From Pseudomonadota bacterium (GTDB taxonomy: Bacteria; Pseudomonadota; Gammaproteobacteria; Steroidobacterales; Steroidobacteraceae): a stretch of DNA of 30,648 bases. The notes under the pieces are model-generated. The model searched no databases, was not told the origin of the DNA, and was given only the letters and a program-made list of their open reading frames with translations. Positions 1 through 7,765 of this stretch are shown here, piece after piece; within the stretch, counting starts at the first letter, position 1; each line of letters starts with the position of its first letter. Both the position numbers and the translations under genes were made by a program. Location: the NCBI GenBank assembly GCA_021850555.1, contig JAJZLX010000523.1, positions 1 to 30,648 of the forward strand. Direction: 5' to 3'.

Positions 1-21
1 ACTCTCACCTTCGGTGAAAGT
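1..21. promoter_or_regulatory. 21-bp imperfect palindrome, possible operator
   Basis: The sequence is ACTCTCACC-TTC-GGTGAAAGT: 9-bp arms with one mismatch and a 3-bp centre. It shares the core CACCTTC-N-GTG with the perfect palindrome at 3651-3671. Spaced palindromes of this size are typical of dimeric regulators such as MerR or TetR families. No regulator gene lies next to it in the window, and it sits at the window edge, so its target is unknown. The operator role is inference. Confidence 0.3.
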
Positions 22-90
22 TGTGCAATCCCATCAGGTGCTCGCTCAGACTGGAATTGCAGGCTCGCGAGCTCATGAGACGCGAAATTC

Positions 91-398
91 ATGCAACTGG
101 CGGGTCTACATGGCATCGAGGGGCAGACCCGCGGCGACTGCGCAAAGGATGCATTCGACTTTCACGCGGTGCGGCGCGCCTTCGGCGGACGCTACATAAC
201 CAATACTGGCTACAGCCGCGAGACGACCATGAGCGCGATCGCCTGCGGTCACGCCGACCTGGCCGGGTTCGGGCGCCTGTTCATCGCCGATCAGGACCTC
301 AAGGAGTGTCTGCGCCGCGATGCACGCTGGCCCAGGCCTCCTCCGGGGTCTCCTATGGCGGTGGAGCCAGGGGCTACCCGGATTCTCCAGCGCTCACC
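91..398 (+). pseudogene. C-terminal remnant of an Old Yellow Enzyme family alkene reductase, frameshifted
   Basis: From about 91 to 324 frame 1 reads like the end of an FMN-dependent NADH:flavin oxidoreductase (OYE/NemA): a LHGIEGQTRGD stretch, RRAFGGRYITNTGYSRE, then HADLAGFGRLFIADQDL, the usual phosphate-binding and C-terminal barrel segments. After RRDA at 319-324 the match moves to frame 3 (LAQAS, YGGGARGYPDSPALT, to about 398), consistent with loss of one base near 322-327. Frame 1 has a stop at 76-78 and nothing OYE-like is visible before about 91, so roughly the N-terminal two thirds of a ~360-aa protein is missing. No stop closes the frame 3 part before the downstream dehydrogenase. 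I read it as a decayed fragment; a sequencing error could explain the frameshift but not the missing N-terminus. Confidence 0.75.
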
Positions 399-443
399 CG
401 AATTCAATTTGAAATAATGCTTTCACATATGCAGGAGACGACC

Positions 444-1913
444 ATGACAGGCACTTCTCTGGAGCAGATCAAAGCGGCCGGATGGCTGAAGGAAGCCAAC
501 TTCATCGCCGGAAAATGGGTGCCTGCGGACGACGGACGCACCTACGAGGTGATCGATCCCGCCACAGAGAAGCGGATCGGCCAGATTCCATGGGTGGGAG
601 CCGTCGAGACGGGCCGTGCCATCGACGCGGCCCAGGCCGCGTTCGTCTCCTGGTCCCTGACGACGGCCGCTCACCGGGCTGAGCTGCTCCACAGCATGGC
701 AAAAATCGTCCGTGACAACCTCGAAACCCTCGCCACCATGCTGACGCTCGAGCAAGGCAAGCCCCTGGCCGAGGCTCGCACGGAAATGAAGCTCGGCGCG
801 GAGTACATACAGTGGTTTGCGGAAGAGGCGAGGCGCATCAACGGCGAAATCGTTCCTTCACCCTGGAAGGGCCGCCAGATCCTCGTTACGCGAGAGCCGG
901 TCGGCGTGGTAGGTGCGATCTCACCCTGGAACTTCCCGTTCTCCATGCTGTCGCGCAAGGTGGCGCCGGCGCTGGCCGCAGGCTGCACCATCGTCATCAA
1001 GCCGTCGGAGTTCACCCCGTACTGCGGACTGTTGTATGCGGTCCTGGCGCAGAAGGCGGGCATGCCGGCCGGTGTGGTCAATGTCGTGACGGGTGAGGGT
1101 GCCGTGGTCGGCGGGGAACTGACCAGGAATCCACTGGTCCGCAAGATCACCTTCACGGGATCAACCCGGGTCGGCAAATTGCTCTACAAGCAGTCCGCCG
1201 ACACCATGAAGAAGATTTCCATGGAACTTGGCGGCAACGCGCCGACCATCGTCTTCGACGATGCCGATCTCGACCTGGCCATCGAGAATGCGATCGCCGG
1301 AAAATTTCGCAACAGCGGCCAGACTTGTGTCTGCACCAACCGCTTCTACGTTCAGGACGCTATCTATGATGCGTTCGCGCAGCGCCTGGCAGAGCGCGTG
1401 CGCAATATGAAGGTCGGCAACGGATTCGAGGAGGGCGTCGAGCAGGGGCCGCTGATCAACGAGGCGGCGGTGAGGAAGGTCGAATCACATGTTCAGGATG
1501 CGCGCGCCAAGGGTGCCCGGGTGTTGACGGGCGGTAAGCGCCACGCCCTCGGCGCGACGTTCTTCGAGCCGACTGTCATCACGGAGGCGACGCCGAACAT
1601 GCTCATTGCGCACGAGGAGACTTTTGGCCCCATCGCGGCACTTTTCCGCTTCAGGGAAGAGCAGGAAGGAATCGACGCCGCGAATTCCACCGAGTTCGGC
1701 CTTGCAGCCTATTTCTACACGCGCGATCTGGCGCGCACCTTCCGTGTCTCTCGTGCCATCCAGAGCGGAATGATCGGTATCAATGCCGGGGTCATCACTA
1801 CCGCGGAGGCGCCGTTCGGCGGGGTGAAAGACAGCGGTATCGGCCGCGAAGGATCGACTCACGGTGTCGAGGACTATCTGAACCTGAAGTATCTCTGCCT
1901 CGGCGGGCTCTGA
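444..1913 (+). CDS. gabD: NAD(P)-dependent succinate-semialdehyde dehydrogenase-like aldehyde dehydrogenase
   Basis: A 489-aa protein of the aldehyde dehydrogenase superfamily, the usual length for GabD, which oxidises succinate semialdehyde to succinate in the cytoplasm. Visible motifs are PWNFP (161-165, with the oxyanion Asn163), the cofactor-binding IKPSE (Lys186), FTGSTRVG (238-244), MELGGNAP with general base Glu261, GQTCVC with catalytic Cys295, and EETFGP near the C-terminus. The second cysteine at 297 matches the two-Cys arrangement described in several SSADH enzymes. The open frame extends upstream without a stop, but only because the OYE remnant is read through. The ATG at 444 has AGGAGA six bases before it, better than the in-frame ATG at 429. 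It stands alone; the neighbours do not form a GABA operon, so another semialdehyde or aldehyde substrate is possible. Confidence 0.9.
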   Translation: MTGTSLEQIKAAGWLKEANFIAGKWVPADDGRTYEVIDPATEKRIGQIPWVGAVETGRAIDAAQAAFVSWSLTTAAHRAELLHSMAKIVRDNLETLATMLTLEQGKPLAEARTEMKLGAEYIQWFAEEARRINGEIVPSPWKGRQILVTREPVGVVGAISPWNFPFSMLSRKVAPALAAGCTIVIKPSEFTPYCGLLYAVLAQKAGMPAGVVNVVTGEGAVVGGELTRNPLVRKITFTGSTRVGKLLYKQSADTMKKISMELGGNAPTIVFDDADLDLAIENAIAGKFRNSGQTCVCTNRFYVQDAIYDAFAQRLAERVRNMKVGNGFEEGVEQGPLINEAAVRKVESHVQDARAKGARVLTGGKRHALGATFFEPTVITEATPNMLIAHEETFGPIAALFRFREEQEGIDAANSTEFGLAAYFYTRDLARTFRVSRAIQSGMIGINAGVITTAEAPFGGVKDSGIGREGSTHGVEDYLNLKYLCLGGL

Positions 1914-2436
1914 AGGACACTCCCTGGTCTGCCGAGAGTTGACCCGCGAGATTGCCCTGGAACCGTTCGTGAATCATCGCGGCGGCGTCGTTCATCAGCC
2001 ATGGAGTTATCGCACACGATGACGAGCTACTCTCGCACAACGATGCCTCGCCCATGTTGCGATCCCATTTGCCGGGCTCGATGTGTCCCTGGGCGCGCAT
2101 GATGAGAGTGAGGGTGCTTTGGGAGGCCTGCCGCGATCTCGAGACAGCCGTGAGCGCCGGGGAGCCCCTGGCAATCATGTGACCGGAGGGGGCTTCTTCC
2201 GGCACCTGCAAGCGCTTCCATATGAAGCGCGGTTGTTCGATGATGCGATGGCGGGTAAGTTCACGATGACAGTCTGGTGTGTCCTCGAGAATTGCGATTT
2301 CGATCAGGCGGCCGGCGGGGCGGTAACGCCAAGGCGTGGTGTCACATGGGAGCGCCCGCGGCTGTATTGTGGCGCACATGCTCTCCTTGGCCCGACTTCG
2401 CTGATTCGAGGGGTGGGGCGAGGGTAAGATTTTGAT
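1914..2436. other. Gap of about 520 bp without a recognisable gene
   Basis: This stretch follows the aldehyde dehydrogenase and ends at the broken epimerase fragment. A minus-strand frame stays open across most of it (about 1798-2379), but nearly 40 codons lie antisense to the dehydrogenase and I recognise no family or motif in the rest. It may contain unrecognisable remains of decayed sequence, given the fragments on both sides. I found no convincing promoter, RNA gene or terminator. Confidence 0.4.
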
Positions 2437-2607
2437 TCACCGAGGGGGAGCACCCCCGTAGGTCTGCGCTACGGCGCCGGAGGCCGTCAGCGCCGCCGTT
2501 CTTTCCTGCGAACGGGCGAGGCCTGCGACCTTGTGGCCGGCCGCGATGAGCTCGTTCACGACGGCCGAGCCGACCCAGCCTGTCGCTCCAGTCACGAATA
2601 CTCGCAT
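2437..2607 (-). pseudogene. Orphan N-terminal fragment of an NAD-dependent epimerase/dehydratase (extended/atypical SDR)
   Basis: Fifty-six codons from an ATG at 2607 to a TGA at 2437-2439. The protein starts [20 protein letters not shown], a canonical Rossmann start with the GxxGxxG dinucleotide motif at residues 7-13, followed by [10 protein letters not shown], where the acidic or basic cofactor-selecting position lies in SDRs. Homology ends at about residue 45 (TASGAVA), and the frame closes 11 codons later, next to a GGGGG-AGCA-CCCCC inverted repeat. Intact relatives are about 280-300 aa, so about 80% of the enzyme is missing. A GGAGA sequence lies 6 bp upstream of the start, so it may still be translated. 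It follows the ketopantoate-reductase-like gene by 28 bp in the same orientation and was probably its operon partner. Confidence 0.75.
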
Positions 2608-2635
2608 GGAAAATTCTCCGAATTGCAGGGAGTGA

Positions 2636-3523
2636 TTAAACAGGCTTGATTGCCTGGATCTTGGACACTGAGACCGGTGGTTTGGCGCGAGGCGCGGCCG
2701 CCACCATCACATCGATCAGCGCCCGGCATTCGCTCTTTCCCGTCGCCAGTAATTCGCGCATCGATTTCACGCGCGATAACGACCAAAACAGAAACGCAAC
2801 CATGAAGCTCGGAAGGCGCGCGATCCGGGATTTCGACTTCGGATAGATCTCGTATCCCAGCCCCTTGATCAGCATGAAGCTCTCGCTAACGCCACGCGCG
2901 ACGCGGACTGCTTCGCCCCACGACGCACCGCCGCCACGCCGCTCACCCGCCGCTGCGACGCTTTCGAACCCGACACAGAGCGGAACGTGGCAACGCAGCC
3001 ATAGCAGCATGTCGGGTTCATGAGCGGCAGGCAGTCCTGCCGCGATGAACACTTCCACCCAACGCTGTTGGCTCAGGATGGTCTTTTGGGACTTCGAGAT
3101 CGTCGGCTGGAGCTTGCCATCCTTGTCCAGCATCGCCTGCACGAACGGCATGCCGAACGAGCAGCGGTCCGCACCGACGGCATCCCGCAGTCTCTCCGGC
3201 TCGAAGGTGACGAACGTAAACTGGACGCTCTTTGCCTTGCTGCGCTGTAAGGCCGGCAGCACCGCGTCGACCTGATAGGCGACCACGGTGACGATGAGGA
3301 GGTCATACGGCGTTTCCTCATCTAGCGTATCGATGATCTGGACGTCGGCCCTCTCGTCCTTGACGGTGACGATCCCGTTATCGCGCCGCAACTGTTGAAG
3401 TCGGACAGAGCCTGGCCGCGCAATGACGGTTACGTCGTTGCCGGCGCGCGCCAGTTGGAAAGAAAAGGTGCTGCCGATCTTGCCGCAACCGAGTACGGCG
3501 ATCTTGAGAGGAGTGGTTCGCAT
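2636..3523 (-). CDS. Ketopantoate reductase (ApbA/PanE)-like NAD(P)-dependent oxidoreductase
   Basis: A 295-aa protein with an N-terminal Rossmann fold: [19 protein letters not shown] carries GxGxxG at residues 12-17, followed by the strand VTVIARPG, as in the ketopantoate reductase family. The helical C-terminal half contains [19 protein letters not shown] (about 168-186), in the place where true PanE enzymes have their catalytic Lys region. The usual Lys and Asn there are not obvious, so I name it as a family member rather than PanE. The expected reaction is NAD(P)H-dependent reduction of a 2-keto or related carbonyl in the cytoplasm; the substrate is unknown. No good Shine-Dalgarno precedes the ATG at 3523, but a short open frame ends 7 bp upstream, which would allow coupled translation. 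The truncated SDR follows it. Confidence 0.8.
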   Translation of the reverse strand: MRTTPLKIAVLGCGKIGSTFSFQLARAGNDVTVIARPGSVRLQQLRRDNGIVTVKDERADVQIIDTLDEETPYDLLIVTVVAYQVDAVLPALQRSKAKSVQFTFVTFEPERLRDAVGADRCSFGMPFVQAMLDKDGKLQPTISKSQKTILSQQRWVEVFIAAGLPAAHEPDMLLWLRCHVPLCVGFESVAAAGERRGGGASWGEAVRVARGVSESFMLIKGLGYEIYPKSKSRIARLPSFMVAFLFWSLSRVKSMRELLATGKSECRALIDVMVAAAPRAKPPVSVSKIQAIKPV

Positions 3524-3530
3524 GATGAGT

Positions 3531-3692
3531 TCAGTCTTGATCAGGAATCACGGGCCGAGGCGCTCGCCCGAGGTCTTGCCACGTTTGCTCACGGATTCCT
3601 GCCGCACGGTTGAATTTCACCGCGCCGATGGCCGATAGACGCACGAGCAAGTCTCCACCTTCAGTGGAGACAAATATCTGCGCCGTCGCCAT
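3531..3692 (-). CDS. Possible 53-aa leader or small protein upstream of the ketopantoate-reductase-like gene
   Basis: An ATG at 3692 opens 53 codons ending in TGA at 3531-3533, seven bases before the start of the next minus-strand gene. The product begins MATAQIFVSTEGGDLLVRLS; I recognise no family, signal peptide or membrane segment. The coding frame contains the perfect palindrome at 3651-3671. Its main support is position: the downstream gene lacks a ribosome binding site and could be translated by coupling. It may equally be non-coding 5' leader. Confidence 0.25.
   Translation of the reverse strand: MATAQIFVSTEGGDLLVRLSAIGAVKFNRAAGIREQTWQDLGRAPRPVIPDQD
3651..3671. promoter_or_regulatory. 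Perfect 21-bp palindrome GTCTCCAC-CTTCA-GTGGAGAC
   Basis: Eight-base arms with a five-base centre, 128 bp upstream of the ketopantoate-reductase-like start. It shares the core CACCTTC-N-GTG with the palindrome at 1-21. A dimeric repressor or a MerR-type activator site is likely from the geometry, but this is inference. An AT-rich patch with a perfect TATAAT (3720-3725, plus strand, also readable as a weak -10 on the minus strand) lies about 50 bp away, without a convincing -35. Confidence 0.4.
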
Positions 3693-4168
3693 GCTGGTAA
3701 AGTAGTGAGATTATCGTATTATAATTGCCAAGAGGGTGGGCGGCCGCACTGCTCAGGAGGATTCGGGCGCATTACGGGCTGGGTCGTGATATCTGCAGGC
3801 CTTTGCCTGGAGCCTGTGGTGAGGCGGTCATTGAGCGCGATGCCATCTGCCGACGTCGGAAATCTTCCCGCAAGATCATCGAAGCCTGTGTTCGCCGGTC
3901 CGTCATCTGCCGCGTGAGCTACCGTGCTCCCAGTTACCCCCGATGGCCGATGGTCGTCCGATCCGCGCTTTATGAGCTCGCGCAGCAAAGCCCGACGCCT
4001 TTTCCACGCCATTCCATCTTGCTGCCGGAGTGTCCCTGATCGGGCCGGAAGCGATCTCAATGGACATCGGGGGTTGGCATGACACGTCTCACTGATCTGC
4101 TGATCCACGACAGTTGCGGCCACAATTGGCTGAGCGCTGTTCGGCGGACTTGGCGATAAGGTGGCATC
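3693..4168. other. Gap of about 480 bp between divergent genes
   Basis: This is the space between the minus-strand oxidoreductase unit and the plus-strand dadA-like gene. It contains the AT-rich TATAAT patch at 3717-3725. Short open frames exist on both strands, but none has a start site, motif or family I recognise. Confidence 0.4.
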
Positions 4169-5434
4169 ATGAAAGCAGTAGTCGTCGGAAGCGGTCTCAT
4201 CGGCCTTACATCCGCCTACTTCCTGGCGCACAGGGGATGGGAGGTCACCGTGGTAGACCGGCGGGAAGGGCCAGGCCAGGAAACGAGTTTCGCCAATGGT
4301 GCATTGCTCACGCCGAGCATGCCCGAACCTTGGAACGCCCCGGGAAGCTGGAGGGCGCTCCTGCGATCTCTCGGGCGCGCCGACTCTCCATTGCTGCTTC
4401 GAGTGCGGGCCGTGCCGAGCCTGGCGGGCTGGGGCCTTGCGTTCCTCAGGAATTCGAGCCCGGCCTGCTATGAGCGCAATACACGTAAGAACTTGGCGCT
4501 CGCGCGTCACTCCCTTGCGACTCTTCAGGCGCTCAGGCGAGACACAGGCATCGAGTACGGGCAGACGGAACTCGGAACGCTTCGGGTGTTTCGGGAGGCG
4601 GCAGCGCTCGAGTGCGCAGCGGATTCCACCGAGCGGCTTCGAGACGCTGGGCTCGCATTTCGGGCGCTCACGCGCGATGAAGTCGTTGCACTCGAGCCGG
4701 CACTTGCGCCGATCGCCCGGCGGCTCTCGGGTGGCATTCATTACCCGAACGATGAGACGGGCAACGCCCACACGTTCTGCCGGAATCTCGCCGGGCTCGC
4801 GCGGCGAGCCGGCGTCGAGTTTCAATTTGAAACGGCGGCATCCGAGATCGAAGTGCGCGCACGCAGAGTGATGGCCGTCATCTGCAAGGGGAAACGCCTC
4901 ACTGCCGATCGCTACGTCGTGGCGGCGGGAAGCTACACGCCGGCGTTGCTCGCAGGCGTCGGAATCGCCGTTCCCGTTCGGCCGGTGAAGGGCTACTCGG
5001 TCACGTTCGATCGCCACTGCGAAGATCCGCCATTGCGCATTCCCGTGATGGACGATGATTTCCACGCGGTCGTAGTGCCGATCGACAATGGCATCCGAGT
5101 CGCCGGTACCGCGGAGTTTGCCGGTTACGATCTCTCGCTACCGGACGGGCGCATCGGCAATCTCTTTTCCCTTCTCGGGCGGATTCTTCCGCAGGCGGAA
5201 TTCGACCGGACGGCGGCCAGAGTCTGGTGTGGACTCAGGCCGATGTCGGCCGACGGAGTACCTATCATCGGGCCGACGCCGATCGAGAATCTTTGGGTCA
5301 ACACGGGCCACGGACATCTGGGGTGGACGATGGCCGCCGGTTCGGCCCGGTTGCTCACCGACTTGATGACCGGCGCGTCTCCGGAAGTCGATGCGCGTGC
5401 TTATGCGCTGGCGCGCTTTTATGGCACACCGTGA
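4169..5434 (+). CDS. dadA: FAD-dependent D-amino-acid dehydrogenase (DadA family)
   Basis: A 421-aa flavoprotein of the DAO/DadA family, expected to oxidise D-amino acids to 2-oxo acids and ammonia at the inner face of the cytoplasmic membrane, passing electrons to the respiratory chain. The N-terminus carries the FAD-binding GSGLIG (residues 7-12) followed by an acidic end of strand 2 (VVDRREG). ETSFANGALLTPS matches the conserved segment that in DadA proteins reads T-S-x-x-N-x-G. The C-terminus has the second FAD signature, GLRPMSADGVPIIGPTP then NTGHGHLGWTMA. AAGGTGG precedes the ATG by about 6 bases. Length matches the family (about 415-430 aa). No alanine racemase sits beside it, but the dipeptide epimerase and D-peptide-type hydrolase operon 6 kb away gives it a plausible supply of D-amino acids. 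Confidence 0.87.
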   Translation: MKAVVVGSGLIGLTSAYFLAHRGWEVTVVDRREGPGQETSFANGALLTPSMPEPWNAPGSWRALLRSLGRADSPLLLRVRAVPSLAGWGLAFLRNSSPACYERNTRKNLALARHSLATLQALRRDTGIEYGQTELGTLRVFREAAALECAADSTERLRDAGLAFRALTRDEVVALEPALAPIARRLSGGIHYPNDETGNAHTFCRNLAGLARRAGVEFQFETAASEIEVRARRVMAVICKGKRLTADRYVVAAGSYTPALLAGVGIAVPVRPVKGYSVTFDRHCEDPPLRIPVMDDDFHAVVVPIDNGIRVAGTAEFAGYDLSLPDGRIGNLFSLLGRILPQAEFDRTAARVWCGLRPMSADGVPIIGPTPIENLWVNTGHGHLGWTMAAGSARLLTDLMTGASPEVDARAYALARFYGTP

Positions 5435-5980
5435 GCAGTCACTGGTTTGATGGCGTTTCGGAGTGATAGAAGTGCGCGCGAACTGATATGGCCCCCAAGA
5501 CCTGGACAGCCGGAATGCTCGGCTCTTTAAGGCGAACAGGGCTGGCTGACGGCAATTGAACGGGCGGTCCGCCCGGGCGCAGATCGCGCGCCACAACCGA
5601 TTCCAGGCGCTGGGACGCCAGCGAATCAACGGTTCCGTACGAACGACCGGTACATCGCGTCGGCCGAAGGGCGTCGCCAATCACGCCAGACGAAGACACG
5701 TGACCGGATCGAAGCGGCGCGGCTGGATATACCCGCCGAGCCTGGTGTGGGCCGAGAAGGTGTCGCAAGGGCGATTGAAAGGCCATTGGCATCGATTCGC
5801 CCGGCGAGCCGCCCGAGGGTCCGGCGATCTGTAGTGGAACGGCGCAGATTGACGCTGATGCAGCGGCGCTCGCGGTACGCGCGGCGCTTTGGCGCGGCGG
5901 TGCGTCTGGGGGCGCCTGGGCGAGATACAGTCGGGGCGACGTGCTAAGCTCGATCCGCACCAAGAGACGTAGGACCGCCG
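5435..5980. other. Gap of about 545 bp without a supported gene
   Basis: Open frames on both strands are arginine-rich and look like GC-driven shadows. One plus-strand frame around 5640-5740 has a faint resemblance to the C-terminus of YdeI-type proteins (YIAS...TRDRIEAA), not enough to call even a remnant. No promoter stands out upstream of the methyltransferase. Confidence 0.4.
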
Positions 5981-7036
5981 ATGACGACCGACCGATTGAC
6001 ACCACTGCTCGCGCATCGACCGTGGCTGCTTGCCGACGGTGCGATGGGCAGCAATCTGTTCACGCGCGGGCTGACGAGCGGAGAAGCCCCCGAGCTCTGG
6101 AACACGGAGCATCCGCAACGGATCCGGGAGCTGCAGCGCAGCTTCATCGAGGCCGGTGCCGACATCATCCTGACCAATAGCTTCGGCGGAAACCGGCATC
6201 GTTTGAAATTGCACAAGGCCGAAGGCCGGGTCGCGGAGCTCAATGAGGCCGCGGCGGGGCTCGCCCGCGCCGAGGCGGATCGGGCGGGCCGCATCGTGCT
6301 CGTCGGCGGCAGCATGGGACCCACCGGGGAGATCCTGGAGCCGCTCGGACCGCTCTCTGCGGCCGAAGCGCAGGAATCCTTCGCGGAGCAGGCAGCCGCG
6401 CTCGCCCGGGGCGGCGCCGACATCCTGTGGATCGAGACGATGTCCTCGGCCGAGGAAACCGAAGCGGCGATCGCGGGGGCGGGCCGCGCGGGGCTGCCGA
6501 TCGTCACGACCCTGAGTTTCGATACCAACGGCAGGACCATGATGGGCATCACGCCCGCCGAACTCGCAGGCCTTGCCGGGAAACATCATTTGGCGGCCTG
6601 CGGCAGCAATTGCGGCGTGGGTTCGGCGGAATTGGTCGCTTCGATCGTCAATCTCGCAGCGGCGGCCGATCCGTCTGCGATCCTCGTCGCAAAGGCGAAC
6701 TGCGGAATACCGCAATACGTCGACGGGGCGATCCGTTTCAACGGAACGCCGGAGCTCATGGCCGAGTACGCCCGCCTCGCGCTCGATGCCGGTGCACGGA
6801 TCATCGGCGGATGCTGCGGAACCACTCCGGAACATCTGCGCGCGATGCGCCAGGCGCTCGAGACGCACGTTCGCGGGCCCAAGCCCTCGATCGAGATGAT
6901 CGAGGCGCGACTCGGGGCCCTGTCGGCGGGAGCCGCGGCGCAGCTGCGCGGCGAGATGGATCGTCAAGCCGGCGCCGCGCCCGGCGCGTCCCCACGACGG
7001 CCGTCGCGCAGGCGGCCGACTCAAGACGAGCCCTGA
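5981..7036 (+). CDS. Betaine--homocysteine S-methyltransferase family protein
   Basis: A 351-aa zinc-dependent methyltransferase of the homocysteine-binding domain family (BHMT/MHT/MetH N-terminal module). It should transfer a methyl group from betaine or a related donor to homocysteine, giving methionine, in the cytoplasm. Diagnostic motifs are LLADGAMGSNLF (17-27), ILTNSFGGNRHRL, the SMGPTGE loop (111-117), GSNCG with zinc ligand Cys211, and GGCCGTTP with ligands Cys278 and Cys279. It resembles the bacterial ~300-340-aa betaine enzymes more than vertebrate BHMT. The last ~30 residues form an Arg/Pro-rich tail not needed for the barrel. TAGGA lies about 8 bp before the ATG. It stands alone with no betaine transport or demethylation genes, so the exact methyl donor is not settled. 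Confidence 0.88.
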   Translation: MTTDRLTPLLAHRPWLLADGAMGSNLFTRGLTSGEAPELWNTEHPQRIRELQRSFIEAGADIILTNSFGGNRHRLKLHKAEGRVAELNEAAAGLARAEADRAGRIVLVGGSMGPTGEILEPLGPLSAAEAQESFAEQAAALARGGADILWIETMSSAEETEAAIAGAGRAGLPIVTTLSFDTNGRTMMGITPAELAGLAGKHHLAACGSNCGVGSAELVASIVNLAAAADPSAILVAKANCGIPQYVDGAIRFNGTPELMAEYARLALDAGARIIGGCCGTTPEHLRAMRQALETHVRGPKPSIEMIEARLGALSAGAAAQLRGEMDRQAGAAPGASPRRPSRRRPTQDEP

Positions 7037-7381
7037 GTGTTCCGGGGCCGAATCCGCCGACGTTTGCGGTCGCAATCCAGTGTTGCGTTGCACCACCAGC
7101 CCTGGGTCGCTGCCGACGGCTTCAAAAGCTGATTGATGGACTGCCCCTGCGTTGTGCTCGCGCTTCCAGCGACAAGCGGTGCGGCTGGTGAGCCCCGGGC
7201 GCTGGCCCGGAGGGCCTGCGGCTCTCGCTCTTTGAGCCCGGCACCGACGCCGGAAAATCTGCCCGAACCCTTTGCAGACCCGCCGAATCGAATGACCGCC
7301 TTTGTGGATTGATCCCGGTGCGGCTCGCCCCGGCGCCGCTTTCGGGGCTTGCGCCGGTCACGACGAGATGGCGTTGCCGCC
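7037..7381. other. Gap of about 345 bp between convergent genes
   Basis: This is non-coding space between the plus-strand methyltransferase and the minus-strand regulator. A GC-rich inverted repeat CCGGGC-GCTG-GCCCGG at 7195-7210 could fold but has no U-run on either strand. Nothing else is recognised. Confidence 0.4.
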
Positions 7382-7765
7382 TCAGCGGCTGCCGAGTTTG
7401 CGCGCGTCGGCCAAATGGCGCTCCTGGTCGGAGGACCTGTCCGCGTCTCTCAGCACTTGCTCCAGCACAGACAGATACGCCAGAAATCGCCTGCGTCCCG
7501 CCGCGGTAATCCGGCACAGCGTCTGAGGCCGATTGGACTCCACAGTCTTGATGATCTGAATGAGTCCGGCGGACTCGAGTACCTCGAGGTGTCGGCTCAG
7601 ATTCCCGTCGGTCAGAGCGCAAAGGGTCTTGAGTGCACCAAAGGGAACTCCCTTGCCATCGGCAAGAAGACAACTCAGCACGCTGAGTCGCGCGTGCTCG
7701 TGAAAGAGCCTGTCGAGCCCGGCATACGCGAAGCGATGAGCGCTCTTGGTCCCCCCGTCAGACAT
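7382..7765 (-). CDS. Winged-helix transcriptional regulator (ArsR/MarR-like, HTH_34 type)
   Basis: A 127-aa small DNA-binding protein. Residues about 12-90 form a winged helix: FHEHARLSVLSCLLA, then the recognition region LCALTDGNLSRHLEVLESAGLIQI and a wing around TAAGRRRFLAYLSVLEQVL. This type is usually a local repressor. The ATG at 7765 is preceded by GGGGTGA about 5 bases away and lies inside the end of the upstream membrane-protein gene (8-bp overlap), so the two are translated together. An upstream in-frame ATG would place 35 extra residues over the membrane-protein coding end and is unlikely. The natural target is the palindrome over the promoter of this pair (8415-8431), which would make the operon autoregulated. 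Confidence 0.85.
   Translation of the reverse strand: MSDGGTKSAHRFAYAGLDRLFHEHARLSVLSCLLADGKGVPFGALKTLCALTDGNLSRHLEVLESAGLIQIIKTVESNRPQTLCRITAAGRRRFLAYLSVLEQVLRDADRSSDQERHLADARKLGSR

Noticed and set aside
21..443. Long N-terminal extension of the aldehyde dehydrogenase frame
   Set aside because: The extension is read-through of the OYE remnant and out-of-frame sequence. A good ribosome binding site places the start at 444, where family homology begins.
1798..2379. 193-codon minus-strand frame in the gap after the aldehyde dehydrogenase
   Set aside because: It has no recognisable family and overlaps the dehydrogenase gene by over 100 bp. It was kept only as a remark in the gap entry.
3719..5065. 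448-codon minus-strand open frame
   Set aside because: It lies antisense to the dadA-like gene for most of its length and has no recognisable motif.
5640..5740. Faint similarity to the C-terminus of YdeI-type proteins
   Set aside because: Only a few scattered residues agree and the surrounding frame is not coding-like.
5681..7096. 471-codon minus-strand open frame
   Set aside because: It is antisense to the betaine--homocysteine methyltransferase and has antisense-type composition.
7195..7210. GC-rich inverted repeat as a terminator between convergent genes
   Set aside because: No U-run follows on either strand, and such repeats are frequent by chance in GC-rich DNA.
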